From: Bacteroidota bacterium
GTDB taxonomy: Bacteria; Bacteroidota; Bacteroidia; NS11-12g; UBA955
Direction: 5' to 3'
DNA length: 36,247 nucleotides
Assembly: GCA_030832905.1 (NCBI GenBank)
Contig: JAURIG010000008.1
Span: 1-36,247, forward strand
Part shown: positions 10,417 to 18,040 of the stretch, piece by piece
Layout: each line of letters starts with the position of its first letter
Position numbering within the stretch: position 1 is the first letter of the stretch
Program-made: the position numbers and the translations under genes
The notes under the pieces: model-generated
What the model was told of the DNA's origin: nothing
The model's input: the letters and a program-made list of their open reading frames with translations, nothing else
Database searches by the model: none

Positions 10417-11232
10417 ATGAGCCAAACTAAGAAAAGAGTACTATTCGTGTCATCGGAAATGACACCATTTCTAAACGATTCTCCAGTTGCTACCATTTCA
10501 AGATTTTTACCACAAGCTATTCAAGAAAAAGACCATGAAATAAGGGTACTTGTACCGCGTTTTGGTGTTATCAATGAAAGACGTAACCGCTTGCACGAAG
10601 TTGTCAGATTAAGCGGTATTAATATCTCTATCGACGATAAAGACAACCCATTAATGATTAAAGTGGCTTCATTGCCTGAAGCCAGAATGCAGGTTTACTT
10701 CCTTGACAACGAAGATTATTTTCACAGAAAATTCGTTTTCACTGACGATAAAAACAAATTCTTTGATGACAACGATGAGCGTGTGATTTTCTTTTGTAAA
10801 GGCGTGCTTGAAACGGTTAAGAAATTAGGTTGGGCTCCAGACATTATTCATTGTCATGGTTGGATGACCAGTCTAATTCCTGCTTACTTAAAAACATTGT
10901 ATAAAGACGAGCCAGTTTTTAAGCATTCTAAAGTGGTGTATTCAGTATTTGAGAACGAATTTAAAGAGTCTTTAGGCAAAGATTTTGCGCGCAAAGCCAC
11001 ATTGAATGAAATCCCAGACAAACAATTAGAAACCTTTGGTAAAGGCGACAATAAGAGCATGCACATGGGTGGTGTAAAACACGCTGATGCTGTAGTAGAT
11101 TGTTGCACTTCTAAAATTGATCCTGAATTAGCTAAATTGTTCAAGGCTAAGCCGAATATGGTTCACGACAACGATAATATCGGTGAAAAATATTACGCTT
11201 TCTATGAACAGTTAATGACTTCTGCAAAATAA
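10417..11232 (+). CDS. Glycogen/starch synthase N-terminal (GT5) domain-like protein, short form
   Basis: 271 aa; KKRVLFVSSEMTPFL...LPQAIQEKDHEIRVLVPRFG...PDIIHCHGWMTSLIPAYLKTLYKDEPVFKHSKVVYSVFEN resembles the GT5 N-domain; stops before any C-terminal glycosyltransferase domain. Confidence 0.85.
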   Translation: MSQTKKRVLFVSSEMTPFLNDSPVATISRFLPQAIQEKDHEIRVLVPRFGVINERRNRLHEVVRLSGINISIDDKDNPLMIKVASLPEARMQVYFLDNEDYFHRKFVFTDDKNKFFDDNDERVIFFCKGVLETVKKLGWAPDIIHCHGWMTSLIPAYLKTLYKDEPVFKHSKVVYSVFENEFKESLGKDFARKATLNEIPDKQLETFGKGDNKSMHMGGVKHADAVVDCCTSKIDPELAKLFKAKPNMVHDNDNIGEKYYAFYEQLMTSAK

Positions 11233-11246
11233 TGCTTTAGTTTGCA

Positions 11247-12569
11247 GTGGTGAAGATTAAAACTGTCTTTTGGACCGTCATAGCCTTAGTCGTATTTTCT
11301 GCTTGTAAGAAATACAACGACAACATTTATTTAAATAATGATGGCACCCAAGGATTCGATGGTTACACCTTCAGTGACTCCCTTAAAATTTCAAGTAAAA
11401 CAGTTCGTGAGGATTCTCTTAAAACGGATAGTTTAAGCCAAAATTTAGTGGGCGTTATAAATGACCCCATTTTTGGTGTTTACCAAGCCTCTACTTTTTG
11501 TGAATTCAAATTGCCACAAATTGATAAAGTGATTTCAACAGAAACACTTGACTCTGTGGTGCTGATGTTGCAATACACTTCATCATCTGCCTATTATGGC
11601 GATCTTAACAGTCCTTTGTCTTTTAAGGTGTATGAATTGAATCAAAACATGGGCAGTCCTGTTAGCCATAGCAACCAGACTTTGACCTACAATTCTACTC
11701 CGATTGCTGCTTTTACTGGTCAGGTTAAATTGTCTGATAGTATATACATTACTGAATTGGGTAAGCAGGTTAAAGCCGCACCAGGCATTAGTTTAAAATT
11801 GAGCAATGCAGCAGCTCAAAAATTATTCAATGCCACTTTGAATGATTTGCATTCTAACGATAATTTTCTTCAATTTTTTAAGGGCATTGCTTTGGTACCT
11901 GATCAAACCCCAGCTCTTGGTTCAGGGGTAATTCCTGCCTTCAACTTAAGAGGCGGTTTTACTAAAATTAGAATTTACTACAACGATAGCTTACAATCAG
12001 ATTTTAAGGTAATTGACAACGCCAAACGTTTTTCTGAATACCAAACCAGCAACAGCAACGCAGTGATTGCCAAGCAAAAGTCTGCGGTTGTTACTGCCGA
12101 TTTTGATACCACTTATGTGCAGGCTATGGCTGGCGCAAAAACCTGGGTGCAGTTTCCTAACTTATTCAGCATTATTAGTAACCCTGCCAAAAAAGTAGCT
12201 ATTGGTAAAGCTGAGTTGGTTGTAAGACCTTTGGCTGGCTCTTTCTCATCTCCCTTTTCTTTACCAACGCGTTTATTGATTGTTCAACCGGACGCAGTCA
12301 ACGGCATAAATGCCCCTATTTTGGATGCGTTTGAGCCGTTCTACGGCGGCAAATACAATTCACTGAACAATACCTATACTTTCAACATTACTCGACATAT
12401 ACAAAGCATTTTAACTGACTATCAAGTGAGCGGTAAAAACACAAATAAAGGCCTTTACATTATTGTGCCTAGTGATTTGCCAATTGCCCCTTCGAGAATA
12501 GTAATCGATAGTAGAAAAGGCCTGCAAAATGAAGGCATTCAACTTAAACTGATTTTCACTGAACTATAA
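11247..12569 (+). CDS. DUF4270 family lipoprotein
   Basis: 440 aa; lipobox-like VVFSACKK, DDPIFGVYQASTFCEFKLP-type DUF4270 start, C-terminal TRHIQSILTDYQ...GLYIIVPS. GTG start at 11247. Confidence 0.82.
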   Translation: MVKIKTVFWTVIALVVFSACKKYNDNIYLNNDGTQGFDGYTFSDSLKISSKTVREDSLKTDSLSQNLVGVINDPIFGVYQASTFCEFKLPQIDKVISTETLDSVVLMLQYTSSSAYYGDLNSPLSFKVYELNQNMGSPVSHSNQTLTYNSTPIAAFTGQVKLSDSIYITELGKQVKAAPGISLKLSNAAAQKLFNATLNDLHSNDNFLQFFKGIALVPDQTPALGSGVIPAFNLRGGFTKIRIYYNDSLQSDFKVIDNAKRFSEYQTSNSNAVIAKQKSAVVTADFDTTYVQAMAGAKTWVQFPNLFSIISNPAKKVAIGKAELVVRPLAGSFSSPFSLPTRLLIVQPDAVNGINAPILDAFEPFYGGKYNSLNNTYTFNITRHIQSILTDYQVSGKNTNKGLYIIVPSDLPIAPSRIVIDSRKGLQNEGIQLKLIFTEL

Positions 12570-12593
12570 ACCCTTTTATTTGTTTTTAATTGT

Positions 12594-13451
12594 ATGGAAA
12601 GCAAACGTAAACCTTACCAGTTGGTCTCAAGAGAGTGGAAGCAAACGGATACCATTATCCAGTTAAAAAACACTCAAATAGGACAAGGTTCAGTGAGCGT
12701 TATTGCCGGCCCTTGTGCAGTTGAAAATGAAGACCAAATCTTTACAATTTGTGAGTTTTTAAGCAAGCAAGGCGTAAAGGTGGTTAGAGGTGGCGCTTAT
12801 AAGCCAAGAACCTCTCCTTATTCTTTTCAGGGTTTAAAGAAAGATGGCTTAATTTTACTCAGACAAGCAGCAGATAAATACAACCTTTCTGTGATCACTG
12901 AGGTAATGGATACGAATTTGATTGATGAGGTTGCGCAGTATGCCGATATTTTACAAGTAGGGACGCGCAACATGCAAAACTATCAATTGCTTAGAGGTTT
13001 GAGCAAAATCAATAAACCGGTGATGTTGAAACGCGGCATGAGCAGTACTATGGAAGAGTGGTTATTGGCTGCTGAATATATATTGTCTGGCGGTAATGAT
13101 CAGGTGATTTTATGCGAACGTGGTATTAGAACATTTGAAAATGCTACCAGGAATACCCTTGATCTGGGCATTGTGCCACTATTAAAGTCTATTAGCCATT
13201 TGCCAGTGATTGTTGACCCGAGTCAAGCAACGGGCCATAGAGATTTGGTTTTACCAATGTCTTTGGCATCTGTTATGGCTGGTGCAGATGGTATTATGGT
13301 AGAGGTGCATAACCATCCGGAAGAAGCGCTTTCTGATGGCGCACAGTCCTTGTATTTTGACCAATTTAAAACCCTTGCGGCCAAATTAAAATTGGCCTCA
13401 GATGTTTTGGGCAAACCCTTGGATTTAGAAAACGAAAAGATTTTATTCTAA
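12594..13451 (+). CDS. aroF: 3-deoxy-7-phosphoheptulonate synthase (KDPG/DAHPS, TM-type)
   Basis: 285 aa; VIAGPCAVENEDQIFTICEFLSKQGVKVVRGGAYKPRTSPYSFQGL, LKRGMSSTMEEWLLAAEYI, VIVDPSQATGHRDLV. Confidence 0.95.
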   Translation: MESKRKPYQLVSREWKQTDTIIQLKNTQIGQGSVSVIAGPCAVENEDQIFTICEFLSKQGVKVVRGGAYKPRTSPYSFQGLKKDGLILLRQAADKYNLSVITEVMDTNLIDEVAQYADILQVGTRNMQNYQLLRGLSKINKPVMLKRGMSSTMEEWLLAAEYILSGGNDQVILCERGIRTFENATRNTLDLGIVPLLKSISHLPVIVDPSQATGHRDLVLPMSLASVMAGADGIMVEVHNHPEEALSDGAQSLYFDQFKTLAAKLKLASDVLGKPLDLENEKILF

Positions 13452-13456
13452 TTTTT

Positions 13457-13485
13457 TTGTTTTATTCATAATTCGACTATATTTG
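13457..13485 (+). promoter_or_regulatory. Bacteroidota-type promoter for tRNA-Asp
   Basis: TTG (13457-13459), 18-nt spacer, TATATTTG (13478-13485), about 20 bp before the mature tRNA start. Confidence 0.7.
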
Positions 13486-13504
13486 CACTCCCAAAAAACC
13501 AGTC

Positions 13505-13578
13505 GGTGTGGTAGTTCAGCTGGTTAGAATACTGCCCTGTCACGGCAGGGGTCGCGGGTTCGAGTCCCGTCCACACCG
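13505..13578 (+). tRNA. tRNA-Asp (anticodon GTC)
   Basis: GGTGTGG...CCACACC acceptor pairing, CTGCC-CTGTCAC-GGCAG anticodon arm (GTC), GCGGG-TTCGAGT-CCCGT T arm; discriminator G; CCA not encoded. Confidence 0.95.
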
Positions 13579-13613
13579 CAAAACAAAAACCCTAGTAACC
13601 CTAGGGTTTTTTT
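13565..13613 (+). repeat. Direct repeat copy 1 (tRNA-Asp 3' end + terminator)
   Basis: tcccgtccacaccgcaaaacaaaaaccctagtaaccctagggttttttt, identical to 13738-13786. Confidence 0.95.
13585..13613 (+). terminator. Rho-independent terminator of tRNA-Asp
   Basis: AAAAACCCTAG-TAACC-CTAGGGTTTTT, perfect 11-bp stem, then extra T residues. Confidence 0.85.
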
Positions 13614-13737
13614 CATTTAAAAAAACCGCACCAAGTTTCTGCTTGAGTAAGGTGTTTAAATGAAAAAATAGCCATGACAATGGCGTTGGGTTTTTGTTTT
13701 AAAGCCCAAACCAAGGGTCCATTACATCGTTTAATAA

Positions 13738-13786
13738 TCCCGTCCACACCGCAAAACAAAAACCCTAGTAACCCTAGGGTTTTTTT
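13738..13786 (+). repeat. Direct repeat copy 2 (orphan tRNA-Asp 3' end + terminator)
   Basis: 49 bp identical to 13565-13613, offset 173 bp; not preceded by a tRNA body. Confidence 0.95.
13758..13786 (+). terminator. Second, duplicated copy of the tRNA-Asp terminator
   Basis: Same AAAAACCCTAG-TAACC-CTAGGGTTTTT hairpin as copy 1. Confidence 0.75.
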
Positions 13787-13834
13787 ATTTAATAAACCGC
13801 ACAAAGCTTCTGCTGAATACAAATATTGAGTTGT

Positions 13835-13859
13835 CTCGAGGGTGTTCTTCACCCTCGAG
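13835..13859. repeat. Perfect inverted repeat (hairpin) CTCGAGGGTG-TTCTT-CACCCTCGAG
   Basis: 10-bp perfect stem, 5-nt loop, read directly; no following T-tract. Confidence 0.9.
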
Positions 13860-13927
13860 TAGAAATGTATTAAGTATTCTGGTTGTTGTTATTGTCATCC
13901 AAATTATAAATTCCCCTATATTTGAAT

Positions 13928-14617
13928 ATGCGAGTTGTAATCCTATTAAGTTGTTTCGTGATTGGTCTTCAAGTGAATGCTGGTGGTATGTGCCCTTGTA
14001 ATTTTGAGAAAACCAAAGACAGCGGAGTGCTTAAATATGAGATTGGCTTAAATGCCTATACCAATCAAGAAGCTTTGTTTAATTTCTGGGCCTTTACGCC
14101 TTTTCATTATTACAATAACTTGCCTGGGCTGCGCTTTAAAATGCATAGCCAAAATTGGACTTATAGAGCCAGTTTAGACCATCTCAACAATACCTATAAA
14201 TTAGAGGATACCAACCCATTGAATTACCAACTGATTACTGGTAAGAGTCAAATGAATGTGCTTAGAATGGGGGTTGAAAAAACAGTTGTTGAGAAACCTT
14301 TTATAGTCTATACAGCAGCAGATTTAGTCTATGCTAATGCGCAATACAGTGGCAATGATCAAGGTTACGGTGATTTTATTTGGTGGGGTTGGAACAGAGA
14401 TTACAAGTTTAAAGCACATGCTTTAGGTATTTCGCCAGCATTGGGCATTAAATTTCACCCTGTAAAACATTGGTCTATAGGTTTTGAAACCCAATTGAAC
14501 TTATTGTATTATAAAACCTATCAATACAGTGCAGATAATTACAAAGACAATGGCATAGCCCTCATGTTTAATCCAATTGGCAGTCTTAATTTAAACTACC
14601 ATTTTAACGTTAAATAA
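13928..14617 (+). CDS. Putative secreted/outer-membrane beta-barrel protein of unknown function
   Basis: Signal peptide MRVVILLSCFVIGLQVNAGG; alternating aromatic strands, C-terminal IGSLNLNYHFNVK. ATG at 13928 preferred over TTG 13922. Confidence 0.7.
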   Translation: MRVVILLSCFVIGLQVNAGGMCPCNFEKTKDSGVLKYEIGLNAYTNQEALFNFWAFTPFHYYNNLPGLRFKMHSQNWTYRASLDHLNNTYKLEDTNPLNYQLITGKSQMNVLRMGVEKTVVEKPFIVYTAADLVYANAQYSGNDQGYGDFIWWGWNRDYKFKAHALGISPALGIKFHPVKHWSIGFETQLNLLYYKTYQYSADNYKDNGIALMFNPIGSLNLNYHFNVK

Positions 14618-15113
14618 CGGCCTCTGCTTGGCGTTCAAAAACGCATAGATCAAAGGCATAGGCATGTCTATCGTCTATTCCATGTGCCTCTCTAGACGTC
14701 TCCTGCCAATGTGCTGCTGAAAATCTCGGAAAGTAGGTATCAACACCTTCAAATTGGGCCTTAACAAAGGTTAAGTATAAAGCGTGTGCCATGGGTAAAA
14801 AGGCGTTGTAAATCTGACCACCACCAATCACAAACACCTCTGCATATTCACTTAGTTTTTCAATCGCTTCATGGATACTAAAGGCATGTTCAAAGCCTGG
14901 CAAAACACTGCTAGGATCTGAAGACAAAACCATATTAAGTCTGTTGGGCAAAGGTTTGCCTAAAGACAACATGGTTTGTCTGCCCATGATGACCGGTTTT
15001 CCAATCGTATGCTGCTTAAACCACTTAAAATCATCTGGCAAATGCCATAACAAAGCGTTTTTGGCACCAATACCATAATTCTCATCTAATGCAGCAATCA
15101 TTGAAATCTTCAT
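14610..15113 (-). CDS. folA: Dihydrofolate reductase
   Basis: 167 aa; MKISMIAALDENYGIGAKNALLWHLPDDFKWFKQHTIGKPVIMGRQTMLSLGKPLPNRLNMVLS, EVFVIGGGQIY. Confidence 0.97.
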   Translation of the reverse strand: MKISMIAALDENYGIGAKNALLWHLPDDFKWFKQHTIGKPVIMGRQTMLSLGKPLPNRLNMVLSSDPSSVLPGFEHAFSIHEAIEKLSEYAEVFVIGGGQIYNAFLPMAHALYLTFVKAQFEGVDTYFPRFSAAHWQETSREAHGIDDRHAYAFDLCVFERQAEAVI

Positions 15114-15130
15114 TGCTGCAAATTACAAAA

Positions 15131-16321
15131 TTAGAATGTAATAACTGAAGATAATCTATAGACAAGACTTTCTTTTGTTCCGACTTTAAAATAGCTACAA
15201 TCTGTTTGAATTTTTAAATTGTGTTTTAAGAAATATCTAGAGAATCCAAGCACATACTCCTTTTGTGCTGGAAAATATGCAATGATCTTTTGGCTTGGGT
15301 TGATTTCAGCATATCTCATAGCAATTTCATTTCTTTTGCTGATGAATATGCCAGTTTGAATCATTAACGTATTACCCATAATCACATAATTTTTGGTCTT
15401 TCCGGTTGTATCTAATTTACTGGTTATGACTGAAGTATTCGATTCTCTATGATAAAATTCAGACTCTAATGAAAAGCCTTTGTATTTAAACATCATATCT
15501 GCACCATAGTACTTGATATTTGCATGCATGCTATTGTACAAGTATTCACCCAATTGACCCATTGTTCTACTAGCGGCAGAATTATAACTGTAAGCAGCAG
15601 CTAATGATAATTTAGGCGTCTTTTCACGCTCTTGACTCGCCTCAATGTAATCGCCAGCTCCATGGAACTCGCCAAATGGTAATAATTCAGTTCTACCCGA
15701 CAAACAAATTTCACCATTCTTATCGGAATTAATTCTACCATCACCACTAGAAACTGTTACTGTTGTTTTTAACAATGCTTTACCGAAATTAAAATTAGTA
15801 AACACCCAAATACCTTTATCACGATCTAAAGTAAAATTATTGTTAGCTGTAGAGCGCTCAACTAATTGCAAATTAGCGGATGATACTTGTCTTTGTCTAT
15901 TGCCTGGTAATTTAGTTTGACCCATACCGATTCTAAGCCATTTGTTTGGTGAGTAATACATCATTGCATCTCTCAATATTAGATTATTTTGAGCACTTGC
16001 ATTGTCTGATTTAATATCACCCTGAGCGAATCCCAATTGGATTCTGTATGTAAAACTTGGATGGAAAGCCTTGCCTTGAATATTTAAACGGCATCTTCTA
16101 ACATAAAAATCCGCTAGGGTTGTATTGGTATTTAACTCTTGTTTCACCTCAGACATACTTTGAATTCTTCCAGATAATGCTAAAGTAAAAGAACTATCAG
16201 ATGAGGCGAAACCAATGCCCTTGCCAAATGTGGTATTAACATATGGCGCTTTAGTTTGAGAGAAGCTTAAAATTGGACAGATTAGTCCAATAATAATTTG
16301 CAAATTTTTAAATAATTTCAT
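15131..16321 (-). CDS. Porin, phosphate-selective OprO/OprP-like
   Basis: 396 aa; signal peptide; FGKGIGFASSDSSFTLALSGRIQ, FYVRRCRLNIQGKAFHPSFTYRIQLGFAQGD, KWLRIGMGQTKLPGNRQRQVSSANLQLVERS typical of porin O/P. Confidence 0.87.
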   Translation of the reverse strand: MKLFKNLQIIIGLICPILSFSQTKAPYVNTTFGKGIGFASSDSSFTLALSGRIQSMSEVKQELNTNTTLADFYVRRCRLNIQGKAFHPSFTYRIQLGFAQGDIKSDNASAQNNLILRDAMMYYSPNKWLRIGMGQTKLPGNRQRQVSSANLQLVERSTANNNFTLDRDKGIWVFTNFNFGKALLKTTVTVSSGDGRINSDKNGEICLSGRTELLPFGEFHGAGDYIEASQEREKTPKLSLAAAYSYNSAASRTMGQLGEYLYNSMHANIKYYGADMMFKYKGFSLESEFYHRESNTSVITSKLDTTGKTKNYVIMGNTLMIQTGIFISKRNEIAMRYAEINPSQKIIAYFPAQKEYVLGFSRYFLKHNLKIQTDCSYFKVGTKESLVYRLSSVITF

Positions 16322-16401
16322 GTTATTGTAATGTGATGTTTAATGCTGTAATAGGATTTTTGTGTTATTTATTTAACTATTTAATAATATAAAAAGAGGT
16401 A

Positions 16402-16429
16402 AAAAAGGTGCTTTATGCAGCACCTTTTT
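16402..16429 (-). terminator. Rho-independent terminator downstream of the PiT transporter gene
   Basis: AAAAAGGTGCT-TTATGC-AGCACCTTTTT, 11-bp stem; symmetric A/T flanks. Confidence 0.85.
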
Positions 16430-16438
16430 ATTGGTTGA

Positions 16439-17836
16439 TTATTTTAAGAACAACTGTAATATGTAATAGAAGCCACCTGCTAAAATAATAGTTACAGGCA
16501 GGGTTAACACCCAAGCAATAGCAATACTTTTTATGGTATCTGGTTGAAGGTTTTTAACCCCTTTAGAAGCTGTCATGGCACCAGCTACACCAGAAGACAA
16601 TACGTGAGTTGTTGATACAGGTAAACCTAAACCTGAGCTTAAACCAATGGTGGCGGCAGCTGTTAATTCAGCAGTAGCACCCTCTGCAAAAGTCATGTGG
16701 CGTTTACCAATCTTTTCTCCTATTGTAACAGCAATACGCTTCCAACCAATCATGGTACCAATACCTAAGCACAATGCAATCATAATAGTAACCCATTTTG
16801 GCGAGTATTCAATATCATTCTTAAGCACTTTCAACTCAGCCTTAATAGCTTTAACATTGTCTTTGTTTTCCATGAAAGAGGTGCTTTTGATGGCATCGCC
16901 AATCTTTTTATTAACTGTTGCAATTGAAGTTCTAACAGCAATGGTTAATTTCTTCAAACTGTCTTTTGGAACACTTGGATTTGCATTAGCCAATACAAAA
17001 GTATTGATGTTGTTTTTTGCTTCACCTGTTTTGATCAACAAATCAGCTTTATTTTCTGCTGTTAAGGCCACTTCAATTTTATTGAGTGAAGCCAAAGAGT
17101 TCTTGGCATCAAATTCAGAATTCAAAGCAAATTCAATCGGCATGAAGGTGATTAATATGATCAACATTAAACCTATACCCTTTTGACCATCGTTGTTACC
17201 ATGGAAAAAACTCACCAAAGTACAAGTGGTGATCAAAATTGCTCTGATCCACATTGGTGGCTTCGTTCCTGGTTCTGGCTCTTTAAATATGGCTTTCTTT
17301 TCTTTAACAATTCGTCTTAAGATATACATTAAAAGGATGGTAACAGAAAAACCGAAAATAGGAGAAAATAATAATGACAAGCCGATGTCTCCAGCTTTAG
17401 ACCAGTTCACACCAGCGCCACCATGTAACCATGAAAATACTAATCCGGCGCCTAAGATGGAGCCAATCAATGTATGAGAAGAACTGCAAGGAATACCAAA
17501 ATACCAAGTGCCTATGTTCCAAATAATACCAGAGATCAACATCCCTAATACCAAACTCACACTCTCGCCGGTTGTGAGATGGATCATATCACCCAATGGC
17601 AATAAGTTAACAATCCCCATGGCCACTTTGTAGCCCCAGTAACTGCTTAGAAATAAGCCAATAAAATTCCATAAACCTGACCAAACTACAGCGTAAGTTG
17701 GTTTCAAAGAACCAGTGTAGATTACTGTAGCCACTGCATTGGCAGTATCGTGAAAGCCGTTGGCGAATTCAAAAATACATACTGCTGCAATACAGATGAT
17801 GAATAAAATAGCAATGCTTGTGTCTAATCCGAACAT
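16439..17836 (-). CDS. PiT family inorganic phosphate transporter
   Basis: Likely start MFGLDTSIAI at 17836. GFHDTANAVATVIYT and duplicated SSGLGLPVSTTHVLSSGVAGA/PCSSSHTLIGSILGAG motifs; HGNNDGQKGIGLM. Confidence 0.94.
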   Translation of the reverse strand: MFGLDTSIAILFIICIAAVCIFEFANGFHDTANAVATVIYTGSLKPTYAVVWSGLWNFIGLFLSSYWGYKVAMGIVNLLPLGDMIHLTTGESVSLVLGMLISGIIWNIGTWYFGIPCSSSHTLIGSILGAGLVFSWLHGGAGVNWSKAGDIGLSLLFSPIFGFSVTILLMYILRRIVKEKKAIFKEPEPGTKPPMWIRAILITTCTLVSFFHGNNDGQKGIGLMLIILITFMPIEFALNSEFDAKNSLASLNKIEVALTAENKADLLIKTGEAKNNINTFVLANANPSVPKDSLKKLTIAVRTSIATVNKKIGDAIKSTSFMENKDNVKAIKAELKVLKNDIEYSPKWVTIMIALCLGIGTMIGWKRIAVTIGEKIGKRHMTFAEGATAELTAAATIGLSSGLGLPVSTTHVLSSGVAGAMTASKGVKNLQPDTIKSIAIAWVLTLPVTIILAGGFYYILQLFLK

Positions 17837-18040
17837 AATGCTGCAAACTTCAAACTCCAATGTTACGGAATTGTTAAGCCATTAAAATCAAATCTTTATC
17901 AAATGCGATTCTTAACATTAATTTAATATGTGATTGGTTTTGAGGCACTTAAACTTGTCTATTTTTTGGTACAATCCTTGTTTGCCTATCATCAAGGCAT
18001 GACTTAACTTGCCGAACAATATTGTCAACACTAAAAATCA

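Noticed and set aside
13613-13852. 79-aa minus-strand ORF across the tRNA-tail repeat region
   Set aside because: Formed from repeat, terminator and hairpin sequence; no protein-like signature.
13835-13859. Hairpin considered as an intrinsic terminator
   Set aside because: Followed by tagaaatg with no T-tract on the plus strand and no A-run on the other side, unlike true terminators in this window.
16647-17186. 179-aa plus-strand ORF opposite the PiT gene
   Set aside because: Lies entirely antisense to strongly supported pit coding sequence; composition looks like a reverse-frame shadow, no recognisable domain.
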